Assembly (NCBI GenBank): GCA_949358305.1
Contig: OX442317.1
Span: 5,088,186-5,152,185 of the forward strand
Length of the DNA: 64,000 bases
Source: Strigamia acuminata
Taxonomy: Eukaryota; Arthropoda; Chilopoda; Geophilomorpha; Linotaeniidae
Direction: 5' to 3'
The position numbers and the translations under genes were made by a program. The notes under the pieces were generated by a model that searched no databases, was not told where the DNA came from, and was given only the letters and a program-made list of their open reading frames with translations. Below are positions 10,401 through 22,400 of this stretch, one piece after another (positions within the stretch are counted from its first letter, which is position 1; each line of letters starts with the position of its first letter).

Positions 10401-13400
10401 TATTTCAAGAATTTGTCGCCTGCATTCACAATTGAGTTTCTCCCAAACATTTCCAGAAGAAAAAATTGATTGGAGGGGTCTGGTAATCGAACTAAAAGTG
10501 TACCAGGGCGTGAAGCGTGAGTTGCAGAAGAGAAGATCACTAAAAAAAAGTCTTATCTTTCGAAGTTTCAAAAGGCTCAGTGTCATTATCATCATAGTTA
10601 AAGATTTAAATGGTCCTCGAGACATGGCACAAGAATCGATTTGAGAAATTAGAAATTAAAATTTTATGAATGTTAAAGTGTCACTTATATATTAAAAACT
10701 AATTGCAACTTAAAATATTTGTGTAGAGTGGGCGCAACTACGAAGAGATGAGTTGGAAAGTTTGTGAAACAAATGCTGAAAGATATTGTTTGCTTTCCAG
10801 GGGCATGACAAACAGCTGATATTTGTTGATATCGTTGACATGGTCGGATATCTGGATAGTGTGGTTAAGATGGGTCAACTTTTTGCACTGGGCACACTGT
10901 GCAAAGACAAGAAATTGAGCCAATAGTTATGTCACTGAATGTCAAGGATTTTCATGTTGCTGGTGAGCAAACTTAGAAATACTAATAGAAAGCGAAGGCT
11001 TTGAAGGTATTTGCCATAAGAACTGAATCGGATAAAAACCAGGTCAACCATCCAAGAATCATGCAAGTATTGATTGGACCCAATGCTGCTTAATAGATGA
11101 TCTGATCAACTAGCTGTAGGCCCATTGTCGGCTTCATGGGGAATAAAATAAGAAGAAGAAATAATAATAGTGATAATAATAATATCCTATTTTTTTGATT
11201 CTAAAATGCGCATTTTTCCTCTAGCAGTAAAAACTAGGGGTGTCCAACATCTTCCCCGGGCCAAATTGGAAGAAGAGGAATTGTCTTTGGCCACACATAA
11301 AATACACTGACACTAAGGATAGCTGATGAGCAAAAAAATAAATACCGTATATACTCGTGTACAGCGAGCAAAATTTCTATCCCAAAACACCACTGTGAAG
11401 TGGGGGGTGCGCATTATACATGAGGCATAACAAGTAAAACAAAATAAACTACGTTTTTTGAAAAAGGCTTTTATGCTGTATCCCTGCAAAATTTGAATCC
11501 ATACTAAAAATTTGCCAAATGACAAATTGTTTTTAGCAAATAAAAAAAAATGTAGCTCAGATCAAAAAGTTATTAGCACCATTTGAAAGAGCGGCAAATT
11601 CTGCACAGGAAACATGTTTTTAATTTTTTAAACTGTTTATTTTTCATATTTTTTGTTTTTATGGTCAAATTCAAATTTCTTACTAAATTGACCATGCGGT
11701 CGCCGGCTACAATCGTAAAAAAACGTAATTTTTTTTTACTGAATTAAAAAACGAAACATACAAGGCTTGTGCAGAATGCAATTTCCAATCAAATGAGCGT
11801 GGTTTTAGGATTTTTAAGTCTTTTTTTAGTGCCGAAAACATCAAAATTCGTATTGGGCGAACATTTTGGCATCCATTAAAAAACACGGGTTCCGTCAGTT
11901 AGCGCTCCGGTATGCTTACAGTTTGCCGTAAATCAGAATTTTAATTCGTATTTCCAGTGCACAGCGCTGAAAAATGAGTCTCTTTTTTTCTTTTTTTTTT
12001 CATAATGTGTGGAATGACCTGTTTTAGAGCGCTACGAAACCCAAATTTTAATTTTTTGTTATGCTTAATTGATTTTTGGAAAAAATACACAAAATTATAC
12101 AAACTAAGTTGAAACACACACACACACACACTCACACACACAAATGTTCAAGTCAAGTTAAATAAAAGCCTTTAAAAATGGGGTACTATGTACAATCGAT
12201 GGCATCTTAGATTAGAAAAATACAGTAATGAACATAAATCTAAAAGACAAATAGAACTAAAAGATGATTGGTTGGTTCAATGTCTTTGTGTAGAAGCGGT
12301 TTCATTGGCTCTAACGAATGAATGCTTTTGGCATCTATTTTACGGGTGTCATCGTTACCGGGAAACTGTTTAACCTGGAATTCATAGGTTTGTTTATTTG
12401 CTTTGTTCTCCTTGCAATTTGCCTGGAGAATTTCTTGTAATGAACAAGTTCTTCTTAGATGAGTGTTATGCATGACTTGGCAGAAATTGGTCTCCCACTA
12501 ATTCTTCTAAATGCAGACCTGTGGTATGTATGCAATAATGAAAACTTAAATTGATGGGGTTTGAATTCAATATTGAAAATTTGAATTCACATCTGCACTT
12601 AACTGGACAAGTGGTTTTGAAAGTAATTTGGCTTTAGGACAAACTGGTTGTTTTGCATATTATAATTAATACTGTACTTAAGGCTTTGGCTTTCAGAATT
12701 TTGGATGTTTTTCTTGAGTTTAAATATTTGTGTTTGCATAAAGAACGATTCAGTAGAGATTTTTTTTTTACATTTTCTTCCATTTTTTTATGATGATCAG
12801 TTCAGATTTTAGATTGAAAAATTTAAATATAAAAATATTATCTTCATCTCTTGTTTGACAACGGGAAGTAATTCATTTGTATTGGATTTGCCAAAAATGG
12901 AAATTTTCATTAGAACTGAAGAAGTCAACTGATGGATGAGTAAAAATATCAGTAAAATAATCATTTATACTAAAGAGCATCTTCAACAACATGTTTAAAC
13001 TGCTTTTTAAACTGGTTGCCTCGATCCAACTTCAAAAATGGCGGCACGCGGCATTTAAACGCAAAAACCGCAAGAGCTAGTTGTCTGAAAATTTTGAAAC
13101 TGTAAAGCTAGGTTCACACTTGTGTTCACACTTGACGCAACGCAAGAAAACTGACGCAATGCAAGCTGCTTGCGTCTAAAAATTCTTGACGTTGATGCCA
13201 ATTCCTGCTTCAACTCCAAGTTGAAGTAAGCGACGCAACGCAAGGAAAAGTCTTGTGGCCAACCAATCACGATCGACTCAAACTCGTCGATTCACGTCTG
13301 GTTGGCAAGACTTTGCCACATGCAACAAACAGGCCGCTATTTTCGGATTCTGGAACTAGTTCCAGAACTAGATCCAATTCCACCATCTGATTGTCCAGAC

Positions 13401-16400
13401 GCAACATCAATTGTTTCAGCTCTGTTCACACGTACCCTACAATGTGAACAGATTGCATTACGTTTGACTAATTTTTCCTTGCGTTGCATCTAGTGTGAAC
13501 ACAAGTGTGAACCTAGCTTTTGGAAACCGCGTTTGCAACCCCCAGATCCATTTTTATTAAAATTCAGACGACGGATTTGGAGATATGGACATATTTGTAA
13601 GCAAAAGATGGCGTAGTACGAAAACTGCAAGAGTTGGGTGGCTCAGGTGTTATTTTAATGCTTAATCCATATTGGATTAGGTTTTACATTTTAGAAAGTT
13701 TATGTATGAGTGCACTTATCACTTTAGTATTACCTTTATTGACGTATATGTCAAAGCTTCATTGGCAAGGTATCACTTTTACAAGCTTATCAGTGTTCCA
13801 GTTCATAATGCATGCGACCTATCATTCCAATTTGTTGTTATCACTCACAATCTAATACACCGAGATTATGTTACTTAGTTGGGTTTAATCATTCCCACCT
13901 GTCAAAAATGTTAAATATAAGTTTACACATGTCAAAACAATGAGCAGGCTGATTATTCTTTAAGCCTCATCTCACCAAATAACGGTCAATATATCGACTT
14001 GGTTTGTCTTAAAGCTGTGCAGAAAGCTCAAGATGTATTTTGTCAAAAGTATATTAATTTTTTATTCCAACTTAGTTATTGTCAAATGTTTCTTGGAGCA
14101 CATTGAGCAGCTGTCACTTGTGAGTCCTTGAAACGAATTTTATTTGTGTAATACTGGTAAGCTTTTTATTCTTTAATTTGATTTTTTTTTATTTAATTTT
14201 TTTATTCTCAAGTGCTTTAGATTGCAATTGAGTTGGTTTGTTTCTAGAATTTTTTATCCATTAGTTAGGAATTGGCAGATGGAAGAATTGTAAACTTGAG
14301 ATCAATAAAAGAATTGGGTGGATGCAATCATCTGTTGCTTTTCCTTTGGGTAAAGATGGTTGGGAATTGAGTCCAGAAAAGACAAGAGTGACGTGTTACT
14401 GTTCAATCTATACATTGCATGTCTTATTTCAATTATAAAATGCATGTTTATGAATAATGTGACACTTTTAGCAGGAAAAGTTTTTTTGATTTCTTCTGTT
14501 TATATAAACAAATCTTAACACAGTGTTGATGAACTAGTTGAATCAATTGTAGCAGCCAGGTTCGGCTTGAGGCACTTGTAGTTGGTTCTGGAAAGTGCCC
14601 CAGCTTTAATTAATTTTAGGAGAATATAAAAAAATATAGAAAAAAAAAACAAATTAAATTTAATTGAATCGTGGAATGACTTTAATGTCTCACGCCTGCA
14701 GTAAACTTGCAATTAGTGGCAAACGAAGATGTCTGTGTCGGTGAAAATTTTTCTGTGGTCAAATGTTTTTTGGCTATAACTTTTTTAAAGGCTTTTATTT
14801 AACTTGCCATGAATATTTATGTGTTTGGTTCAACTTCCGGTTTTGTTAATTTGTTCAAAAATGTCGGTAATTTGGGAAAAATGGAAAAATGGGAATATAA
14901 ACTAGTATTTTTAATTAGCTAATCAGTTGAGTGGAGCCATTATTATTGATCTTGCACCAATAATTCTATATAAGAATTGCCATACAATAATTGGGACTAA
15001 GCTGAAAGCTCTGTAATGATCCATTTTCATTTGGGGTTGCTGAAACCTGCGGTTTCATTGTCATGGTTTTGTGTCTAAGGCGTGGAAATGAAATGGAATG
15101 CTGGTAACCATAAAAACCTACAACAGCCATAAGAGGATAAGATTCGTAGAAGGCAGACTTGACGTAATTTCTAATATGCATTATCCAAAAAAGCCAATCA
15201 CAGTGATTGTTGCAGGTGTTCAAAGCCACTTGTGAAATGTCTTCAATCAGACTGTTTTATTTTAATTGAAAAAGCAAAGCCAATGAGAATTAGATGCTTT
15301 TTTTATTGAATTAATCTCCTAAGATTACTTATCCGTTGTTTTGAAAACACTCAGATTTTTTTGCTCTTTTATTTGCTCATTTATGTTCGAGTTCAGTCTA
15401 CAATAATACTAGTGCTAGAGTTACAACAATTCATTAAGGGGTTTCATAAATGACATCCTTATTTTCTTTTTTTTCTTTAATTATTTTTTGGAGTGTAAAC
15501 CATCACCCATAATAGAAATAATTTTATTTTAAAAACTTTTTTTTTGTACATTTTTGTACATTTTCAGAAAAAAAGTCCTTCAAACAAGGAGTTTTAAATG
15601 TGGCAATGTACTAAACAAATGGTGATCTACAACTTTGCAATTTGAATTTTTTGCGTAGCATTGTTGCTTTAAAAGTTAAGAGTTGCAAAATAGTGATGCA
15701 ACAATGTCACATGAATTTAACGTTTCATTGAATTTCTCACATGTCATTTACTTAAATTCATAATCAAAAGTTCTTTTGAATTAACATGATTATGAAATAA
15801 TTCACCGGATAAGTGATCGGCCGGACATCTTGTATATTCACCAGTACTGTGGATTCAATCAACAATCGTGTAACATGGCAACACAGAGACTTTTGCATTC
15901 AAACTCAGATTTGGAAAGTTAATCCAATGTTGGGAGTGATGAAGAAAGGAAACAGCCACCATGCAAACGACGAAGGGGGCCTGAACTAGAGTGGACGAAA
16001 CTAACCAGTTTTGAGAGTTTAGGGGAAGCCAAAGCAACTATAAAGCAGGAAAATATATGGAACATGCGAAAGAAATATACCACATCCTCTGCGAGAAAAT
16101 CTTCTAAGACTGTAAAGTGAATCCTGACTGCCATGCTAAACTATATTTGTTATTGACCAGAAGTGGAATGAGGGGACTTGTTCTTGCCCAATCTTTTTCA
16201 AAGCATACACCTGCAAACATATCGTGGGTATTGCAATTATAGAAAACTACTTCAGTGTTCCAAGTGAGACCAAGAATGTGCCTTTGGGTCAGTCGTTTGA
16301 TGGTTGTGCGGGATTGTTTGGGAATCGTTCAAGGGTTGTTCGAAGGTCGTTTAAAGGTCATTCGGGGATTGTTTGAAGTTTGTTTGGGGGTTGTTTGAAG

Positions 16401-19400
16401 GTCGTTCAGGGGTCGTTTGGAGGTTGTTTGAAGGTTGTTTAAGGGTCGTTTGAAGGTTGTTTGAAAATTGTTTGGGGTCATTTGAAGGTCGTTCAGGGGT
16501 CGTTTGGAGGTTGTTCGAAGGTCGTTTGGGGGTTGTTTGAAGGTTGTTTGAAAATTGTTCGGGGTTATTTGAAGGTCGTTTGGAGGTCGTTTGAAGGTTG
16601 TTTGGAGGTCGTTCAGGGATTGTTTGAAGGTTGTTTGAAGGTTGTTTGGGGGTTGTTTGAAGGTCGTTCAGGGGTCGTTTGGAGGTTGTTTGAAGGTTGT
16701 TTAAGGGTCGTTTGAAGGTTGTTTGAAAATTGTTTGGGGTCATTTGAAGGTCGTTCAGGGGTCGTTTGGAGGTTGTTCGAAGGTCGTTTGGGGGTCGTTT
16801 GAAGGTTGTTTGAAAATTGTTTGGGGTCATTTGAAGGTCGTTCAGGGGTCGTTTGGAGGTTGTTCGAAGGTCGTTTGGGGGTCGTTTGAAGGTTGTTTGA
16901 AAATTGTTCGGGGTTATTTGAAGGTTGTTTGGAGGTCGTTTGAAGGTTGTTTGGAGGTCGTTCAGGGATCGTTTGAAGGTTGTTTGAAGGTTGTTTAAGG
17001 GTCGTTTGAAGGTTGTTTGAAAATTGTTTGGGGTCATTTGAAGGTCGTTCAGGGGTCGTTTGGAGGTTGTTCGAAGGTCGTTTGGGGGTCGTTTGAAGGT
17101 TGTTTGAAAATTGTTCGGGGTTATTTGAAGGTCGTTTGGAGGTCGTTTGAAGGTTGTTTGGAGGTCGTTCAGGGATCGTTTGAAGGTTGTTTGAAGGTTG
17201 TTTGGGGGTCATTTGGAGGTCGTTCAAAGGTTGTTCGAAGGTCGTTTGAAGGTCATTCAGGGATTGTTTGAAGGTCGTTCAGGGGTTGTTTGGAGGTTGT
17301 TCGAAGGTTGTTTGGCGGTCGTTTAATGGTTGTTAAGGAATGTTTGGGGGTCGTTTGAAGGTAGTCCAAGGATTGTTCGAAGGTCGTTTGAAGGTTGTTT
17401 GGGGGTCATTTGGAGGTCATTCAGGGGTCATTTGGAGGTCGTTTGAAGGTTGTTTAAAGGTTGTTCAGGGGTTGTTTGAAGGTCGTTCAGGGATCATTTG
17501 AAGGTCGTTCAGAGATCGTTTGAAGGTTGTTTGAAGGTCTTTTGAAGGTTGTTCGGGGGTCATTTGGAGGTTATTTGAAGGTTGTTTAAAGGTCATTTGG
17601 GGGTTGTTTTGTTTTCATTTTAAAACGAAAAAATTTAACTTTAGGTGACTAAGATAAATTGGATAGTACTAATTTGATGGTGCTCTACAACTTTCTAATT
17701 GGAAATTTTGCTCTAACCTGATTTGTTTAGAAGTTAGCAAGTGAATGACTTTGAAAATGGCCTTCAAGGTCAAATTTGATGACATCATTGGATTGCTCTC
17801 ACCCAACTTTCTATACTATCGCTTCATCAAAGTTCGCCTAGATGCAATTGCTCAGGAAATATTTAAGGGAAACAGACTTTTCTTCCACCCTGCATAAGAT
17901 AGATTGGTTGTACTTACAAAAACATTTGCCACGACCAATAATTTGAAGAAATAGGTTGAATCTTGTGTTAATGCAATGGCCCAAGAAGGGTTGTTCGAAG
18001 GTCGTTTAAAGGTCATTCGGGGATTGTTTGAAGTTTGTTTGGGGGTTGTTTGAAGGTCGTTCAGGGGTCGTTTGGAGGTTGTTTGAAGGTTGTTTAAGGG
18101 TCGTTTGAAGGTTGTTTGAAAATTGTTTGGGGTCATTTGAAGGTCGTTCAGGGGTCGTTTGGAGGTTGTTCGAAGGTCGTTTGGGGGTTGTTTGAAGGTT
18201 GTTTGAAAATTGTTCGGGGTTATTTGAAGGTCGTTTGAAGGTTGTTTGGAGGTCGTTCAGGGATCGTTTGAAGGTTGTTTGAAGGTTGTTTGGGGGTTGT
18301 TTGAAGGTCGTTCAGGGGTCGTTTGGAGGTTGTTTGAAGGTTGTTTAAGGGTCGTTTGAAGGTTGTTTGAAAATTGTTTGGGGTCATTTGAAGGTCGTTC
18401 AGGGGTCGTTTGGAGGTTGTTCGAAGGTCGTTTGGGGGTCGTTTGAAGGTTGTTTGAAAATTGTTTGGGGTCATTTGAAGGTCGTTCAGGGGTCGTTTGG
18501 AGGTTGTTCGAAGGTCGTTTGGGGGTCGTTTGAAGGTTGTTTGAAAATTGTTCGGGGTTATTTGAAGGTTGTTTGGAGGTCGTTTGAAGGTTGTTTGGAG
18601 GTCGTTCAGGGATCGTTTGAAGGTTGTTTGAAGGTTGTTTAAGGGTCGTTTGAAGGTTGTTTGAAAATTGTTTGGGGTCATTTGAAGGTCGTTCAGGGGT
18701 CGTTTGGAGGTTGTTCGAAGGTCGTTTGGGGGTCGTTTGAAGGTTGTTTGAAAATTGTTCGGGGTTATTTGAAGGTCGTTTGGAGGTCGTTTGAAGGTTG
18801 TTTGGAGGTCGTTCAGGGATCGTTTGAAGGTTGTTTGAAGGTTGTTTGGGGGTCATTTGGAGGTCGTTCAAAGGTTGTTCGAAGGTCGTTTGAAGGTCAT
18901 TCAGGGATTGTTTGAAGGTCGTTCAGGGGTTGTTTGGAGGTTGTTCGAAGGTTGTTTGGCGGTCGTTTAATGGTTGTTAAGGAATGTTTGGGGGTCGTTT
19001 GAAGGTAGTCCAAGGATTGTTCGAAGGTCGTTTGGGGGTCGTTTGAAGGTTGTTTGGGGGTCATTTGGAGGTCATTCAGGGGTCATTTGGAGGTCGTTTG
19101 AAGGTTGTTTAAAGGTTGTTCAGGGGTTGTTTGAAGGTCGTTCAGGGATCATTTGAAGGTCGTTCAGAGATCGTTTGAAGGTTGTTTGAAGGTCTTTTGA
19201 AGGTTGTTCGGGGGTCATTTGGAGGTTATTTGAAGGTTGTTTAAAGGTCATTTGGGGGTTGTTTTGTTTTCATTTTAAAACGAAAAAATTTAACTTTAGG
19301 TGACTAAGATAAATTGGATAGTACTAATTTGATGGTGCTCTACAACTTTCTAATTGGAAATTTTGCTCTAACCTGATTTGTTTAGAAGTTAGCAAGTGAA

Positions 19401-22400
19401 TGACTTTGAAAATGGCCTTCAAGGTCAAATTTGATGACATCATTGGATTGCTCTCACCCAACTTTCTATACTATCGCTTCATCAAAGTTCGCCTAGATGC
19501 AATTGCTCAGGAAATATTTAAGGGAAACAGACTTTTCTTCCACCCTGCATAAGATAGATTGGTTGTACTTACAAAAACATTTGCCACGACCAATAATTTG
19601 AAGAAATAGGTTGAATCTTGTGTTAATGCAATGGCCCAAGAAGGGTTGTTCGAAGGTCGTTTAAAGGTCATTCGGGGATTGTTTGAAGTTTGTTTGGGGG
19701 TTGTTTGAAGGTCGTTCAGGGGTCGTTTGGAGGTTGTTTGAAGGTTGTTTAAGGGTCGTTTGAAGGTTGTTTGAAAATTGTTTGGGGTCATTTGAAGGTC
19801 GTTCAGGGGTCGTTTGGAGGTTGTTCGAAGGTCGTTTGGGGGTTGTTTGAAGGTTGTTTGAAAATTGTTCGGGGTTATTTGAAGGTCGTTTGAAGGTTGT
19901 TTAAAGGTTGTTCAGGGGTTGTTTGAAGGTCGTTCAGGGATCATTTGAAGGTCGTTCAGAGATCGTTTGAAGGTTGTTTGAAGGTCTTTTGAAGGTTGTT
20001 CGGGGGTCATTTGGAGGTTATTTGAAGGTTGTTTAAAGGTCATTTGGGGGTTGTTTTGTTTTCATTTTAAAACGAAAAAATTTAACTTTAGGTGACTAAG
20101 ATAAATTGGATAGTACTAATTTGATGGTGCTCTACAACTTTCTAATTGGAAATTTTGCTCTAACCTGATTTGTTTAGAAGTTAGCAAGTGAATGACTTTG
20201 AAAATGGCCTTCAAGGTCAAATTTGATGACATCATTGGATTGCTCTCACCCAACTTTCTATACTATCGCTTCATCAAAGTTCGCCTAGATGCAATTGCTC
20301 AGGAAATATTTAAGGGAAACAGACTTTTCTTCCACCCTGCATAAGATAGATTGGTTGTACTTACAAAAACATTTGCCACGACCAATAATTTGAAGAAATA
20401 GGTTGAATCTTGTGTTAATGCAATGGCCCAAGAAAGGGGTCTATCGAGTCGAAGAAAATGAAGGTGATTTTTTTTCTCAACTTGGCGAAAACGTAGCCTG
20501 ATAACCAGTAGGATTTTGATTCAATTTTGCTGAAAGAAATGTCTGGTTGTTTTCAGATTGTAGCTGGTGCAATTTAGTTTCTAGAATTGGCAGATCCGTG
20601 GCATTGGAGTGAGCGTTTCAGCGTTATGTTGGTCACGTTTCCAACATCGGGTTTTGTTTATTATACCCGCTGTCTGACTGAAATGGTTGGTGGTTGCCAT
20701 ACATTGTGAGAGCAGAAAAAATTTATTAGAAAAGTGGTTTTAAATTCTCGTGTCTTACCAACTTTTTGACTCGCAATGCTCTGTTATTCTCAAGTTGGTA
20801 ATTTGCGAGTCTACAAATAGACTTTGCGTGGCGCTTGAACTTAATCTAACGAATGGGTGAAAAGTTTCTTCTAATTTCCTGACTGCAGATTAGTTTTCTG
20901 CATCATCCAATCCTAAGAGACTGCTCCAATAATTAATATAACATGTATACGGAGGTGTCTTTTTCTTTAATTGAAAAAAAAATTTTTTCAATCTTTAATT
21001 TCCAATTTTCAGGTGCATTAACTACAGTCTGCAGAATCTTAAGTATTTTTTTTTTTGGAAATAAATTGGAAATTAAAGAGAGCTGTGGGGAAGAAGAAGA
21101 AGAAAAAATGGAGAAATTCCTTATGGGGAAGACAGATGTGACATTATTTGAATAATGAAACAATTTACAAACATTTTATTGCTTTATTGTTTTAGGATTG
21201 TTAGTGGAAATGGATTTTTTGTTGTTGTGTGTGGGAGTGGTGGCTGATTGGAGGAAAAAGAGAAAGGACATTTGCTTTGATTCGAATTAATGGCCTGAAC
21301 CTCTTAGATTATATTTTTGGAATGTGTTTTGTCCAATTTCCCTTTTGGGAATGGTTATAAGAAAATTCCTTTTCAAATCTTCACTGAAGTTGATGGATTT
21401 TCTTTCCAATTTTCTTTCGCGTTCAGATTAAAGCTGAACGCAGGCAGTCACTTTTTTATTATTATTCTCTGTAGTTTGACAGGTGCAAAGAGGTATGAAA
21501 TTTATGTAACATTTCAGTTTGAATTTAAAGGTTAGAAAATTTAATATTAGAATAATACATTTTTTTTCAATTTTTCCAAGCCAGCTTATTTATCATGAAA
21601 AAAAAATCTTTAGCCTTCTTGCTTAAATGGGTTGCTCGTTTTTCATGTAAATGGAAATAAATAAGAGTGCTGTAGAGCACTGAAAGGATTAAAACTGTTT
21701 AAAAAATTGATTATGAATAATGCATGCTTTATTTTTCAAAACATAATGAAGAGAAGAAACAAGTAATTAGTAAAAATATAAATAATTAGGAGAAGTTAAG
21801 GCGGAAAAGTCAGTCAGTTGTCACATTTTTGGTTTTAATTGTTTGCAAATTAACTAATTGCATTTGAAGATCCACTAAGCAACACATTCTAAATGCAGCT
21901 GGTATCTGGGAAAATGTAAACTTGGCAATACTGGGATTTGTTTCCTGTGTTATTACCAAATGCAAGGATTAACAAAGATAAAGGTGTGTAAAGCACACTG
22001 GGTGAACAGCTACAAAGCTGGTAAAATCTGCTTTGTTGATACAAATTAAGCTTTACATGACTTGAGGTTTAATTAGTGTGCTGTATTCAAACCCACTTTG
22101 AGTATAGACAAGATCAGCAACTTTCTTTAAACAAAAAACAATGATTTTGGGGAAAATATATTGAAAGTGCGTATTAGCCGGACTTTGCGAAAACAAACTA
22201 GAAATTCACTATTCACTATTTTAGAAATTATAACAGGTAAAAATACATTGGAATTGTTATGTATCGATAAACTAGGTTTAAGTGTTGCTAATAGAGAGTT
22301 TGTGGGATGCATTTTTCCCTTATTTTTCTCTACGTTTCACTATTTTAGTGCCATATCGTAAGGGAAAAATCTTTAGTGTATCGTTTTCAACACTAAATTA

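Noticed and set aside
16351-17227. Open frames over 200 codons on the minus strand with an 11-residue [10 protein letters not shown]-like period
   Set aside because: They are produced by the 11-bp repeat, whose complement lacks stop codons in long stretches. The same frames reappear in each duplicated unit, with no splice or start context.
16293-17609. G-quadruplex forming array
   Set aside because: G runs of 4-5 are spaced 10-25 bp apart, mostly beyond usual loop limits. Possible but not supported strongly enough to report as such.
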